A stretch of DNA of 64,000 bases from Staphylococcus equorum (GCF_029024965.1 NZ_CP118982.1:372001-436000); one strand, 5' to 3'. Shown: positions 1 to 9,783, numbered from the stretch's first letter. A program made the numbers and translations. Notes: generated by a model from the sequence alone, not told the origin.

Positions 1-614
1 TAGAAAATGTGTCACAGTATGATTTTTCAGGTGTCGATGCTTTGATTACGACGCATTTTATAGATAAATTTCAGGTGCCAGATACATTACAAGTAATGGA
101 GGTTTCTCCATTATTTTCCAATGAAGATGCTAATAAAATTCAATCATTTATACGCCATAAGCAAAATCCTGTGCTAAATCAGGATGAATTAGCAGCCATT
201 CAATTTGATGTGCACTCAGACAAGCAAGAGCTAACAGAAGCATCCTATGTGTTTGAACAGGCGCAAATTATTTTTGGTGACAACCACTCAGTTAGCGAAA
301 AATATATCCAAAGTTCTTTGGAAAGAGAAAAATTTTCTTCTACTTTTATAGGAAATGGGATTAGTATTCCTCACGGCGATCCTGAAAAGGTACTGAAATC
401 ACACGTGGTGATTTTTAAAAACATGCAGGGTTTTGGCTGGAAACAAAATCGAGCGAAATTAGTCTTTTTCTTAGCAATAGCAGAACAAGATATTCCAGCT
501 ATGAAAAAGATTATTCATACGATAGCCAATTTAACTGAAAATGATGTAGATCAGTTGTTAGTGCTTGAAGATCAAATTTTAAGGGATAAAGTAATTCAGT
601 TAGTGAAAGAATAA
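1..614 (+). CDS. PRD/BglG-type transcriptional regulator with C-terminal PTS EIIA domain (3' part), ManR/MtlR-like
   Basis: The reading frame is open from the left edge of the window, so the start lies outside; about 203 C-terminal residues are visible. They contain the end of an EIIB-like segment and then a type-2 EIIA domain, whose phosphorylatable histidine sits in the motif SIPHGD. This is the tail of the BglG/MtlR/ManR family of PTS-controlled activators, whose N-terminal DNA-binding and PRD domains would lie upstream. In Bacillus, ManR activates manP-manA, and the same order (regulator, EIIBCA, isomerase) follows here. Assigning it as the mannose regulator is inference from the neighbours; a fructose-type regulator is the alternative. 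A hairpin with a T-run directly follows the stop codon. Confidence 0.8.
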   Translation, partial: ENVSQYDFSGVDALITTHFIDKFQVPDTLQVMEVSPLFSNEDANKIQSFIRHKQNPVLNQDELAAIQFDVHSDKQELTEASYVFEQAQIIFGDNHSVSEKYIQSSLEREKFSSTFIGNGISIPHGDPEKVLKSHVVIFKNMQGFGWKQNRAKLVFFLAIAEQDIPAMKKIIHTIANLTENDVDQLLVLEDQILRDKVIQLVKE

Positions 615-646
615 TTGCCACTACTAACGGCAATTATTCTTTTTTA
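610..646 (+). terminator. Intrinsic terminator or attenuator between regulator and manP
   Basis: AATAATTGCC at 610-619 pairs with GGCAATTATT at 629-638 and is followed by a T-rich run. Only about 48 bases separate it from the manP start, so manP either relies on read-through or has a promoter overlapping this region. Confidence 0.75.
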
Positions 647-653
647 TTTATTC

Positions 654-669
654 ATGAATGCGTTTACAA
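654..669. promoter_or_regulatory. Candidate CcpA cre site upstream of manP
   Basis: ATGAATGCGTTTACAA matches the Gram-positive cre consensus WTGNAARCGNWWWCAW at all but one position. It lies 25 bases before the manP start codon, which fits carbon catabolite repression of a secondary sugar PTS. Assignment is by motif only. Confidence 0.6.
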
Positions 670-693
670 TTAAAAGTAAGGAGGATGAACGTT

Positions 694-2658
694 ATGAAAA
701 TATTAGCGATAACATCGTGTCCAAATGGGATAGCACACACGTATATGGCTCAAGAGAAACTAGAGCAAGCAGGTAAAGAAATGGGTATAGACATTAAAGT
801 AGAGACGCAGGGAGGCGTTGGTGCTGAAAATGTTTTGACATCGAAAGAAATTAGAGAAGCGGATGGGATTATTATTGCCGCAGATCGCCAAGTAGATTTA
901 TCTCGATTTGATGGGAAATTATTAATCAATGAAAGTGTTCGAGAAGGTATTCATAAACCACAAGAACTCATTCAACGTATTATCGATAAAGATGCACACA
1001 TACATCATGAAGCTAATGCGACAGGTGCTTCTAATCAAGATGATGAGGAGCAAAAAAGTGGCATGCAAATGATATACCAACATTTGATGAATGGTGTTTC
1101 ATTTATGGTTCCATTTATCGTTGTTGGTGGACTATTGATGGCAATTGCATTGACTTTAGGAGGCAAAGCCACACCTGAAGGGTTAGTAATACCGGAAGAT
1201 TCATTTTGGAAATCAATTGAAAATATCGGTAATTTAGCATTTAGCTTTATGGTTCCTATCTTGGCAGGTTATATTGCTGTAAGCATTGCAGATAAACCGG
1301 GGCTTGTGCCAGGGATGATTGGTGGTGCGATAGCTGCTGATGGTAGTTTTTATGGTAGTGACGCAGGTGCAGGTTTTTTAGGCGGTATCGTAGCAGGTTT
1401 CATAGCAGGTTATATTGCAAAATGGATAAAAAATATTAAAATACCAAAAGCAATGGCTCCAATTATGCCGATTATCATTATACCGATAATATCTTCACTT
1501 ATCGTAGGGCTCATTTTTATTTTCTTAATTGGCGCACCGATTGCTAGTATTTTTGAAGGCTTAACGACATGGTTGAAAGGGATGCAAGGAACAAATATCG
1601 TAATTTTAGCGTTGATTATTGGCGCAATGATTGCTTTTGATATGGGTGGACCAGTAAATAAAGTAGCATTTCTATTTGGTTCAGCATTGATTGCTGAAGG
1701 AAATTATGCAGTTATGGGTATGGTTGCTGTTGCAGTATGTACACCACCTATTGGTCTAGGTCTTGCAACATTTATCAACAAACGCAAGTTTAATAAAGGT
1801 GAAGTAGAAATGGGTAAAGCTTCATTTACAATGGGATTATTTGGTATAACGGAAGGTGCGATTCCTTTTGCTGCTCAAGATCCCTTACGTATTATACCTT
1901 CTAATATGATAGGTGCTATGATTGCAGCGGCAATTGCAGCAATTGGTGGCGTAGGTGACAGAGTAGCACACGGTGGACCTATCGTAGTTGTGCTTGGTGG
2001 TATTGACCAAGTGCTCTGGTTCTTTATAGCAGTGATTGTAGGTAGTGTTGTGACAATGTTCTCAGTGTTAACACTAAGAAGAAAAACACCAGCAATAGCT
2101 GGAGATGCAGCGCATTCAGAAGCAGGAATGACAGAACAAAGTCAGAATGATTCAGAAGTAACTGCGCAAAATAGCGCTGAAGAAAAAGAAGATAAACAAT
2201 CAACAACAGATGATGAGATTGAAGTATTTCAGCAAGAGGTAATTGAAATATCAGAGAAGAAATTGACAAGAGACGAAGCAATTGAACATCTTGTAGATCA
2301 ATTAGATAAATATGATTACATTACAGATACGGAAAAACTGAAAGCAGACGTCTTAAAACGAGAAATGGAGTCGACAACGGCTATAGGCATGAATGTGGCA
2401 ATACCTCATGCCAAGTCAGATGCAGTGAAAAAACCAATCGTAGCAGTTATGAATAATAAGCAAGGCGTGAATTGGGATAGCTTAGATGGCACATTGCCAA
2501 AAATTGTTTTCTTAATTGCAGTACCAAGTGATAGTAATGATACGCACTTGAAATTGTTACAGCGTTTATCTAGAGCGCTAATGGATGATAATATCCGTCA
2601 GAGTTTAATCGATGCAACACATATAGAACAAATATACGATATACTAAAAGAAATATAA
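694..2658 (+). CDS. manP: PTS mannose/fructose-type EIIBCA transporter
   Basis: A 654-residue membrane permease that imports and phosphorylates a hexose using phosphate from HPr. Domain order is EIIB (residues 1-100, phospho-Cys9 in TSCPNGIAH), EIIC (about 130-460, many hydrophobic helices), a charged Glu/Gln-rich linker, and EIIA at the C-terminus (phospho-His572 in VAIPHAKSD). The start was set at 694 because TAAGGAGG lies 9 bases upstream; an in-frame codon at 658 has no ribosome site. The B-C-A order and the following mannose-6-phosphate isomerase resemble Bacillus ManP. Fructose-specific FruA is the alternative, but no 1-phosphofructokinase gene is adjacent. Confidence 0.88.
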   Translation: MKILAITSCPNGIAHTYMAQEKLEQAGKEMGIDIKVETQGGVGAENVLTSKEIREADGIIIAADRQVDLSRFDGKLLINESVREGIHKPQELIQRIIDKDAHIHHEANATGASNQDDEEQKSGMQMIYQHLMNGVSFMVPFIVVGGLLMAIALTLGGKATPEGLVIPEDSFWKSIENIGNLAFSFMVPILAGYIAVSIADKPGLVPGMIGGAIAADGSFYGSDAGAGFLGGIVAGFIAGYIAKWIKNIKIPKAMAPIMPIIIIPIISSLIVGLIFIFLIGAPIASIFEGLTTWLKGMQGTNIVILALIIGAMIAFDMGGPVNKVAFLFGSALIAEGNYAVMGMVAVAVCTPPIGLGLATFINKRKFNKGEVEMGKASFTMGLFGITEGAIPFAAQDPLRIIPSNMIGAMIAAAIAAIGGVGDRVAHGGPIVVVLGGIDQVLWFFIAVIVGSVVTMFSVLTLRRKTPAIAGDAAHSEAGMTEQSQNDSEVTAQNSAEEKEDKQSTTDDEIEVFQQEVIEISEKKLTRDEAIEHLVDQLDKYDYITDTEKLKADVLKREMESTTAIGMNVAIPHAKSDAVKKPIVAVMNNKQGVNWDSLDGTLPKIVFLIAVPSDSNDTHLKLLQRLSRALMDDNIRQSLIDATHIEQIYDILKEI

Positions 2659-2674
2659 TTGGAGGTATGAGCAT

Positions 2675-3610
2675 ATGCCATTATTCTTACAACCTGTTTT
2701 TCAAGAACGTATCTGGGGTGGTACGGCTTTAAAATCATTCAATTATGATATTCCTAATGAATATACGGGTGAATGTTGGGGGATATCAGCACATCCTAAT
2801 GGACCGAATATAATTGAGAATGGTAAACATAAAGGTAAAACATTAGAAGCAGTATGGAATGAAGATAAAGCATTATTTGGTGAAACTGGTGATACTAAAT
2901 TCCCTTTATTAACGAAAATATTAGATGCAAACGATAAATTATCAATTCAAGTCCATCCAAATGATGAATACGCACAAAAATATGAAGGTGAATATGGCAA
3001 AACAGAGTGTTGGTATATTCTAGATGCACAAGAAGATGCAGAGATTATTTATGATGTGAACGCTAAAAATCAGGATGAATTAAACGAAATGATTGATCGA
3101 CAACAATTTGATACACTTTTTAAAACAGTAAAAGTACAAGCAGGAGATTTCTTCTATGTACCAGCTGGAACAGTACACGCAATAGGAAAAGGTATTATGA
3201 TTTTAGAAACGCAACAATCTTCGGATACGACATATAGAATATACGATTATGATCGTGTAGATAAAGATGGAAATAAACGTGATTTGCACTTAGAACAGAG
3301 TAAAGCTGTAATTCATCTTTCAGAAGATTCACCTAACACGACGCCAATACATGAAAATATCCAAGGGCAGCAGTACACACAATTTGTGTCTAATGATTTT
3401 TTCACAGTTGAACGTTGGGTGATCGCTGGTAACTTAAATTATAGAAAACCGCATGACTACTGTCTTGTTTCAATTGTTGAAGGTAGCGGACAAATTACTG
3501 TAGATGGAAGCGACTATAGTTTAAACAAAGGTACGCACTTTATACTGACAACAGAAGATACAGAGATAAAATTTAATGGTGACATGACGATGATTGTCAG
3601 TCATGTATAA
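2675..3610 (+). CDS. manA: Mannose-6-phosphate isomerase, class I
   Basis: A 311-residue cytosolic zinc enzyme interconverting mannose 6-phosphate and fructose 6-phosphate. It is of the short Gram-positive type-I isomerase class. Zinc ligands are visible in SIQVHPND (His94), KTECWYI (Glu111) and the cupin motif PAGTVHAIG (His near 168). It begins 16 bases after the PTS gene with its own GGAGG, so the two are co-transcribed: mannose enters as mannose 6-phosphate and is passed directly to glycolysis. A structured terminator follows. Confidence 0.93.
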   Translation: MPLFLQPVFQERIWGGTALKSFNYDIPNEYTGECWGISAHPNGPNIIENGKHKGKTLEAVWNEDKALFGETGDTKFPLLTKILDANDKLSIQVHPNDEYAQKYEGEYGKTECWYILDAQEDAEIIYDVNAKNQDELNEMIDRQQFDTLFKTVKVQAGDFFYVPAGTVHAIGKGIMILETQQSSDTTYRIYDYDRVDKDGNKRDLHLEQSKAVIHLSEDSPNTTPIHENIQGQQYTQFVSNDFFTVERWVIAGNLNYRKPHDYCLVSIVEGSGQITVDGSDYSLNKGTHFILTTEDTEIKFNGDMTMIVSHV

Positions 3611-3616
3611 ATAAGG

Positions 3617-3676
3617 AGAGGCAAGATGAATTTGATTTGTCACAAGGCAAATTAGTTTTGTCTGTGCCTCTTTTTA
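3617..3676 (+). terminator. Terminator after manA
   Basis: AGAGGCA at 3617-3623 pairs with TGCCTCT at 3665-3671 and continues inward imperfectly; the second arm runs into a T-rich stretch. Confidence 0.65.
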
Positions 3677-3719
3677 TACATAATTAAGATAAACTAATAA
3701 ATGATGGAGTTGGTGCCTG

Positions 3720-4616
3720 ATGTTGAAAATTTGTGTTGATATTGGAGGAACTAAAACGATTGTGGGCCTTATCAATGAAGACTTAGAAATCGTAGCGAGT
3801 CAAAAATTTAAAACGGATAAAGATGTGCCCGAAAAGGAATTTGAAGAAATTATAAACCTGGCGAATGACTATGTAGAGAATTTCGAAAATGTCGATAAAA
3901 CTTCGTTAAATATTGCGATGCCAGGTCCTTGTGATTATAATCAAGGCTTATTTTTAAATCCTCCCAATTTGCAAAAATATAATGGATTTAATGCGGGTAC
4001 TTATATAACACAGAATAGTGAATTTAAGCCACGATTTGTTAATGATACGGATGCTGCAATTTTAGCAGAACATCAGTATATAAAAGCACAAACTGAGGAT
4101 TTCATTTATTTAACGATTAGCACAGGCGTTGGCATGGCTTATATGAAACAGGGACAATTAATCTCTGGCATTGACGGGAACTTTGGTGAGATTGGCCATA
4201 CAGTAATTAAAAGCGATAGTAGTTACCAATGTCCTGTCTGTAAGCAATATGGCTGTGTTGAAAATGAGATTTCTGGATTAGCGATTAGCAGAAAAGCGAG
4301 TGGGATTCTAAAAAGAGAAGTGAGTACAAAAGAAGCCATTGAAATGTATGTTCAAGGTAAAGACAAAACAATAACTCATATGATTGAGGAAGTTTTAAAC
4401 TTAACTCAACAACTGTGTACAAATTTATTTAGTGTATTTAATATTTATCATATTGTATTAGGCGGCGGCGTGACGCAAAGTCCATTGCCTTATAAAGAAA
4501 GTATAGAAACCTATGTAAAAGAACATCATTTAGTACGAAATAGTCCCATTAGTATTAAAGTAAGTGATTTAGAAGCTAATGTATTAACGGGTTTATATTT
4601 TGTGAATGAATCATAA
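3720..4616 (+). CDS. ROK family sugar kinase
   Basis: A 298-residue ROK (repressor, ORF, kinase) protein. The phosphate-binding motif DIGGTKT is at residues 7-13, and the zinc-binding region reads CPVCKQYGCVE, close to the family's CxCGxxGCxE. A GxGGGV-like segment near the C-terminus fits the second ATP-site motif. It has no N-terminal helix-turn-helix, so it should be a kinase and not a repressor. It follows the mannose genes in the same direction after a terminator, so its substrate may be fructose, glucose or a hexosamine; the sequence alone does not decide. Confidence 0.82.
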   Translation: MLKICVDIGGTKTIVGLINEDLEIVASQKFKTDKDVPEKEFEEIINLANDYVENFENVDKTSLNIAMPGPCDYNQGLFLNPPNLQKYNGFNAGTYITQNSEFKPRFVNDTDAAILAEHQYIKAQTEDFIYLTISTGVGMAYMKQGQLISGIDGNFGEIGHTVIKSDSSYQCPVCKQYGCVENEISGLAISRKASGILKREVSTKEAIEMYVQGKDKTITHMIEEVLNLTQQLCTNLFSVFNIYHIVLGGGVTQSPLPYKESIETYVKEHHLVRNSPISIKVSDLEANVLTGLYFVNES

Positions 4617-4704
4617 TAAAAGACTACACATATATTGTATTACTATCAAATAACGTTTTTATAAACCTCTTTGAAATGTATAACAATAGTGTGTAGTCTT
4701 TTTA
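4617..4704. terminator. Bidirectional terminator
   Basis: AAAAGACTACACA at 4617-4630 pairs with TGTGTAGTCTTTTT at 4690-4703, with further pairing inside. It sits between the convergent ROK kinase and exporter genes and has A and T flanks that suit both directions. Confidence 0.8.
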
Positions 4705-5160
4705 AAGTTTATTTCTTTTAATAGCTAAGTATTTTCGTATGTTCAAAGTTTTAGATAATTGATCTGAAATCAACAAACCTAAAGCAATCGCACCTGCTAT
4801 CAAAATAGCACGAATAAATGTGTTAGTTGCGTCAGTAAAATTAAGCGTAACGAGCTGTTGTGTCGCACTGAAAGCAATGCTTCCTGGAACAAGTGGAATA
4901 ATACCAGGAATCATAAACAATACAACAGGCGCTTTATATATTCGACTCATAGTATGGCTGATTAAACCTAGTGTTAAACTACCTAATAAACTTGTGTATA
5001 TTGTATCCATTTGTCCATGCTCGCTTAAAATAAAATGGACGATATAACCCATGGCTCCAGCAAATCCGGCGGGAAGAAATACCTTTTTATGCGAATCGTA
5101 AATCACGTTGAAGAAATAAGAGGCGCTGAAACTGCATAAGAATGTAATTAAAATAGTCAT
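4702..5160 (-). CDS. Threonine/serine exporter family protein, small subunit (YjjB/ThrE_2-like)
   Basis: A 152-residue integral membrane protein with four to five hydrophobic helices and the motif PGIIPLVPGS, typical of the C-terminal half of the ThrE threonine/serine exporter. In many bacteria ThrE is split into two polypeptides, and the partner lies immediately upstream (12 bases). The pair is predicted to form one inner membrane exporter. Substrate is inferred from the family. AGGGGG precedes the ATG. Confidence 0.8.
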   Translation of the reverse strand: MTILITFLCSFSASYFFNVIYDSHKKVFLPAGFAGAMGYIVHFILSEHGQMDTIYTSLLGSLTLGLISHTMSRIYKAPVVLFMIPGIIPLVPGSIAFSATQQLVTLNFTDATNTFIRAILIAGAIALGLLISDQLSKTLNIRKYLAIKRNKL

Positions 5161-5172
5161 GAAGAATCCCCC

Positions 5173-5925
5173 TTAAAATAGTGAATACGCAATTGCTATG
5201 CCTGAACCAATCGCAAAAGCAATAACTAATGCTTCCAAAAATTTTGCTGTAAACATAAGCATGTGACGTCCAAATAAATCTTGTATTGCGGTTGTTATTA
5301 ACACGCCAGGAACAATTGGCATAACTGAAGCAAGCATGGCAGGTCCAAACATATTATCAACATTGAATAATTTAGACCCAAATATAACAATTGTTCCTAT
5401 TACAAAAGAAGCTACAAATTCAGGTATAAACATAGTCAGTGACTTACTATGCATATACTCTACGATTAAAAATCCTGTAGCACCAGCTATGATTGCGGTA
5501 AGTGCATCTGGCCATGTACCATTTTGTAAATATAAAAAGCTCAATGAGATAATGCCGGCTGCTATACCTTTCTTCCACAATGGAATAGTTACTGATGTAC
5601 GTTCTATATTTTTTAAAAGGTCATAAGCTTCTTCTATAGACAATTGATTACTCGTGAGTTTTCGTGAAATTGCGTTAACTTGAAATATTTTCAATAAGTT
5701 GGTGATATTTTTATTAATACGTAAAATGCGCGTATCGTGTTCCTCACTAAGTGAAAAATTGATAAACACATTTATGACATATCCTTGGCTATTGTAATAG
5801 CCCATACAAATTGCTATGCGACGCATAGTATCTTCAACACGCGATACTTCAGCGCCAGAAGATAAAAGTATTTTACCGGTAAGTAATATGACATTCATGG
5901 TTATTTGATCTTTTTGATTATCCAA
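5173..5925 (-). CDS. Threonine/serine exporter family protein, large subunit (YjjP/ThrE-like)
   Basis: A 250-residue protein with a soluble N-terminal domain (about 1-115, containing LLSSGAEVSRVEDTM, characteristic of the ThrE/DUF1212 family) and five C-terminal membrane helices, with a PIVPGVLITTA segment. It is the partner of the downstream 152-residue subunit. The start is a TTG at 5925: GGAGGTG lies 5 bases before it, while the first in-frame ATG, 27 bases into the gene, has no ribosome site. A nearby ATG at 5929 is out of frame and stops at once. Confidence 0.82.
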   Translation of the reverse strand: MDNQKDQITMNVILLTGKILLSSGAEVSRVEDTMRRIAICMGYYNSQGYVINVFINFSLSEEHDTRILRINKNITNLLKIFQVNAISRKLTSNQLSIEEAYDLLKNIERTSVTIPLWKKGIAAGIISLSFLYLQNGTWPDALTAIIAGATGFLIVEYMHSKSLTMFIPEFVASFVIGTIVIFGSKLFNVDNMFGPAMLASVMPIVPGVLITTAIQDLFGRHMLMFTAKFLEALVIAFAIGSGIAIAYSLF

Positions 5926-6086
5926 ACATGCACCTCCAACTTATTGAACAATTAGTGTTATTATCCCAATATTAATTAACAAACACAAAGGTAAATACCT
6001 TTATTAATAGAATATAGGAGTTGAAATATAAAATTTACACACGCAGGAGTCTTCGGTTTGTGTGACGGAATAATAGCGCGCAGTCT

Positions 6087-6122
6087 AAAAAACGCCCAAA
6101 CAAATAAAGGTTGGGCGTTTTT
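6087..6122. terminator. Terminator downstream of metY
   Basis: AAAAACGCCCAA pairs with TTGGGCGTTTTT around a short A-rich loop. It lies about 60 bases past the metY stop on the minus strand and also reads as a terminator on the plus strand. Confidence 0.85.
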
Positions 6123-6183
6123 GACGTGCTATATTTTCAGAGTGTGAACTTGGTTCTTAGCGTCACTAAGGAAACTTTTAACA

Positions 6184-7470
6184 TTAGTTTCCAAGTGACG
6201 CTTTAAAACCTTTATCAAGATCTGAAATGATGTCTTCTACTTTTTCTGTTCCAACTGATAATCTTACAAGTTCTGGTAGTACACCTGAAGCTTTTTGTTC
6301 TTCTGATGACAATTGTAAGTGTGTTGTACTTGCAGGATGAATGATTAATGATTTAGAATCACCAACGTTTGCTACGTGTGAGAATAAATCTAATCCTTCA
6401 ACGAAATTAGCAATATCGTCTACTGAACCATCAACGCCAAATGTAAGTATAGCGCCTTGTCCATCTGGTAGATATTTTTGAGCTAATTCATTGTAAGCAT
6501 TGTTTTCTAAACCAGGATAGTTTACCCATGTTACATTTGGATGTTTTTCTAAATATTGTGCGATGCGTAAAGCATTTTCTGAATGACGTTCCATACGTAG
6601 ATGTAATGTTTCTAAACCAATTAAGAACTCATGAACATTGAAAGGTGATACAGATGCACCTAAATCACGTAATAATTGAACACGTGCTTTAGTGATAAAC
6701 GCAGCTTCTCCTACATCCTTCGCATAAGAGACACCATGATAACTAGGGTCTGGTTCTACTAAGCCAGGGAATTTACCGTTATCCCAATTAAATTTACCAC
6801 TATCAACAATGACACCGCCGATTGAAGTACCATGGCCACCAATAAATTTAGTGGCTGAATGAACAATTATGTCAGCACCATGCTCAAACGGACGTAATAA
6901 ATAAGGCGTTGGGAATGTATTGTCAACAATTAATGGAACGCCATTATCATGTGCAATATCTGCAACAGCTTCTATATCTAGAACATCAATACGAGGGTTG
7001 CCGATTGTTTCTGCATAAACAACTTTCGTTTTATCTGTAATAGCATTTTTAAAGTTTTCAGGATTGCTAGGATCTACAAAATGGACTTTAATACCTAATT
7101 TTTTGAATGTCACTTTTAATAAATTATATGTACCACCGTATAAGTTTGAAGAAGCAACAATTTCATCACCTGTTTCAACGATGTTTAATAATGCGAGATG
7201 TATTGCAGCTTGTCCTGAAGCAGTAGCTAAAGCGCCAACGCCCCCTTCTAGAGCCGTGATGCGTTCTTCAAAGACATTTTGTGTTGGGTTCATAATTCTC
7301 GTGTAAATATTACCGTCTTCTTGTAGCGAAAATAATTTTTGTGCATGGTCTGTACTATCAAATACATAACTCGTTGTTTGATGGATAGGTACTGCGCGTG
7401 ATTTTGAATCATCCACTTGTTGACCGCCATGAATTGATAATGTGTCTAAATGCCATGAATTCTGACTCAT
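6184..7470 (-). CDS. metY: O-acetylhomoserine sulfhydrylase (Cys/Met metabolism PLP enzyme)
   Basis: A 428-residue PLP enzyme of the Cys/Met family that would make homocysteine from O-acetylhomoserine and sulfide. The N-terminus ([11 protein letters not shown]) and the long 420-430 residue form are typical of MetY/Cys17-type sulfhydrylases. The PLP lysine is in [10 protein letters not shown]. The start at 7470 is supported by GGAGG 9 bases upstream; an upstream in-frame codon would add 17 unlikely residues. It diverges from mccA-mccB over about 220 bases, placing direct sulfhydrylation next to reverse transsulfuration. No riboswitch or T-box is visible in that short gap. Confidence 0.88.
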   Translation of the reverse strand: MSQNSWHLDTLSIHGGQQVDDSKSRAVPIHQTTSYVFDSTDHAQKLFSLQEDGNIYTRIMNPTQNVFEERITALEGGVGALATASGQAAIHLALLNIVETGDEIVASSNLYGGTYNLLKVTFKKLGIKVHFVDPSNPENFKNAITDKTKVVYAETIGNPRIDVLDIEAVADIAHDNGVPLIVDNTFPTPYLLRPFEHGADIIVHSATKFIGGHGTSIGGVIVDSGKFNWDNGKFPGLVEPDPSYHGVSYAKDVGEAAFITKARVQLLRDLGASVSPFNVHEFLIGLETLHLRMERHSENALRIAQYLEKHPNVTWVNYPGLENNAYNELAQKYLPDGQGAILTFGVDGSVDDIANFVEGLDLFSHVANVGDSKSLIIHPASTTHLQLSSEEQKASGVLPELVRLSVGTEKVEDIISDLDKGFKASLGN

Positions 7471-7693
7471 AATGTAAATCCTCCTATAAATTTGAATTTT
7501 CTGATAACTAATACTATACAAGAGCTATATAGTGAATTCAAGTATTCTTATTAAAAAAGTAAGGATTTATTTTAAGTGTTTTACAATATTTTAATTATAA
7601 AATTTGCAAAAAGGGCTGAAACTATTTATAATTCATATCAGTATAGTAGGGAATAAACAAAATATTAAAAACACCTGTGTGTGGAGGACTATG

Positions 7694-8593
7694 ATGATTG
7701 CATATGATTTAATCGGCAATACACCTATGGTATTATTAAAATCTTTTAGTAATGAGGATGTTCAAATTTATACTAAATTAGAACAATTCAATCCTGGCGG
7801 TAGTATTAAAGATAGACTTGGGAAGTATTTAATTGAAAAAGCTTTAGAGAACAACTTAATACAAAAAGGTGGAACTGTAGTAGAGGCATCAGCAGGCAAT
7901 ACGGGTATTGGCGTAGCTATTGCAGCCAACCATCATAATATAAATGCAGTTATTTTTGCACCTGAAGGTTTTGCAGAAGAAAAAATAGCTATTATTAAAG
8001 CCTTAGGTGCTGAAGTTAGAAGAACTGAGCAAGCACTAGGCATGCAAGGTGCTCAAGAAGCAGCAAAGCAATTTGAATCGCAAACAGGCGCACTTTATTT
8101 AAATCAATTTGAATCTGCTAACAACCCGAAAGCATATTTAGAAACGTTGGGCAAAGAAATTACAGAAGCATTGCCAGAAATAGATTATTTTGTGGCTGGT
8201 ATAGGTTCAGGAGGTACATTTACAGGTGTTGCAGAACACTTAACTTCATTAAATGTAGAGAATGTCATAGTTGAGCCGGAAGGTTCTATATTAAGTGGAG
8301 GAGCTCAACATCCCCATGATATTGAAGGTATCGGTTCTGAAAAGTGGCCTCAGTTTTTACCTGAATCCTTAGTTTCTGATATTGTTAAGGTATCTGATAA
8401 AGATGCTTTTGAAAATGTAGCATTATTGGCAAAACGAGAAGGCTTACTTGTAGGAAGTTCCTCTGGCGCAGTCTTACAAGGTGCATTAGAAGTAAAAAAA
8501 CACATCAATAGTGGCGTTATTGTAACGATTTTTCCTGATGGTAGTGATCGATACATGTCACAAAAAATCTTTAATTATGAGGAGAATCATTAA
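7694..8593 (+). CDS. mccA: Cystathionine beta-synthase / O-acetylserine-dependent (MccA type)
   Basis: A 299-residue fold-type II PLP enzyme of the cysteine synthase family. The PLP lysine is Lys39 in NPGGSIKDR; the substrate loop EASAGNTGIG and phosphate loop GIGSGGTFTG follow. It partners mccB in a translationally coupled pair, the arrangement known for MccA/MccB, which convert homocysteine to cysteine via cystathionine. Start chosen at 7694, 6 bases after GGAGG; an ATG at 7691 is only 3 bases away. The upstream frame back to 7604 looks non-coding. Simple O-acetylserine sulfhydrylase activity is the alternative, but the mccB partner argues against it. Confidence 0.88.
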   Translation: MIAYDLIGNTPMVLLKSFSNEDVQIYTKLEQFNPGGSIKDRLGKYLIEKALENNLIQKGGTVVEASAGNTGIGVAIAANHHNINAVIFAPEGFAEEKIAIIKALGAEVRRTEQALGMQGAQEAAKQFESQTGALYLNQFESANNPKAYLETLGKEITEALPEIDYFVAGIGSGGTFTGVAEHLTSLNVENVIVEPEGSILSGGAQHPHDIEGIGSEKWPQFLPESLVSDIVKVSDKDAFENVALLAKREGLLVGSSSGAVLQGALEVKKHINSGVIVTIFPDGSDRYMSQKIFNYEENH

Positions 8594-9738
8594 TGAATAA
8601 AAAAACACAATTAATTCACGGCGGATCTACTACAGACCCATATACAGGTGCAGTAACTACACCAATTTATCAAACAAGTACATTTATGCAAGATGACATC
8701 GGTGATATGAGACAGGGATATGAATATTCTCGTTCAGCTAATCCAACACGTAGTTCATTAGAAGGCTTAATTGCTAATTTAGAACATGGTCAATATGGTT
8801 ATGCATTTGGTTCAGGTATGGCAGCAATATCAGCAGTGATTATGTTATTAGATGAAGGCGATCATTTATTGATAAATTCTGACGTTTATGGTGGCACTTA
8901 TAGAGCGCTAACAAAAGTGTTTTCACGTTTTGGAATAAAAGCAGATTTCATAGATACAACGCATATAGATGAAGTGGAACAATATATTAAACCAGAAACA
9001 AAAATGTTATATATTGAGACACCTTCAAATCCATTATTACGAGTAACAGATATTAAAAAATCAGCTGAAATTGCACAAAAACATAATTTGATATCAGTTG
9101 TTGATAATACATTTATGACGCCATATTTCCAAAACCCATTAACATTGGGTATTGATATCGTATTGCATTCAGCTACAAAATACATTGGTGGTCATAGTGA
9201 TGTCGTTTCAGGCCTAGTTGCTACAAATGATGAGAACCTAGCTGAGCGTATTGGATTTATTCAAAATTCAACAGGCGGCGTGTTGGGACCACAAGATAGT
9301 TATTTATTAATTCGTGGTATTAAAACATTAGGGCTAAGAATGGAACAAGTACAACGTAATGCACTTTCAATTATTGAAATGTTGCAACAACATCAAAATG
9401 TTAAACAAGTATTCCATCCAAGCATCGCTGAACATTTAAATCATGATATCCACGAAGCACAATCAGAAGGACATACTGGTGTTGTTGCTTTTGAAGTTGA
9501 GGATATAGAAAGTGCCAAAGCAATTATCCGTGAATCGCAATATTTCACATTAGCTGAAAGTTTAGGCGCAGTAGAAAGTTTAATTTCTGTACCAGCATTA
9601 ATGACACATGCTTCTATTCCTAAAGACATTCGTGCCAAAGAAGGTATTGCAGATGGGCTAATTCGTCTCTCAGTTGGCATTGAAGACACTGAAGATTTAG
9701 TGGAAGATTTAAAAAAAGCGTTAGATCACCTAAAATAA
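8593..9738 (+). CDS. mccB: Cystathionine gamma-lyase / homocysteine gamma-lyase (MccB type)
   Basis: A 381-residue fold-type I PLP enzyme of the Cys/Met family with PLP Lys196 in SATKYIGGH and the motif YSRSANPTR. With MccA it completes reverse transsulfuration: cystathionine to cysteine, ammonia and 2-oxobutyrate. The start codon overlaps the mccA stop by one base (TAATG), so the two are translationally coupled. It is shorter than the MetY-type paralogue encoded divergently. In S. aureus this pair is followed by metNPQ; here a strong terminator ends the operon instead. Confidence 0.87.
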   Translation: MNKKTQLIHGGSTTDPYTGAVTTPIYQTSTFMQDDIGDMRQGYEYSRSANPTRSSLEGLIANLEHGQYGYAFGSGMAAISAVIMLLDEGDHLLINSDVYGGTYRALTKVFSRFGIKADFIDTTHIDEVEQYIKPETKMLYIETPSNPLLRVTDIKKSAEIAQKHNLISVVDNTFMTPYFQNPLTLGIDIVLHSATKYIGGHSDVVSGLVATNDENLAERIGFIQNSTGGVLGPQDSYLLIRGIKTLGLRMEQVQRNALSIIEMLQQHQNVKQVFHPSIAEHLNHDIHEAQSEGHTGVVAFEVEDIESAKAIIRESQYFTLAESLGAVESLISVPALMTHASIPKDIRAKEGIADGLIRLSVGIEDTEDLVEDLKKALDHLK

Positions 9739-9746
9739 TTAATTAT

Positions 9747-9783
9747 AAAAAAGAACCTCCAATCATTTGGAGGTTCTTTTTTA
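9747..9783. terminator. Terminator after mccB (bidirectional)
   Basis: AAAAAAGAACCTCC pairs with GGAGGTTCTTTTTT around a short loop (9747-9783). It can also end transcription from the minus-strand thioesterase gene. Confidence 0.92.

Noticed and set aside
6040..6070. Short cacac/gtgtg hairpin near the metY terminator
   Set aside because: Only about five base pairs with no T tract; the stronger hairpin at 6087-6122 explains termination.
7471..7693. Possible T-box or SAM riboswitch between metY and mccA
   Set aside because: The gap is short and contains neither the T-box sequence nor an S-box core, nor a terminator/antiterminator pair.
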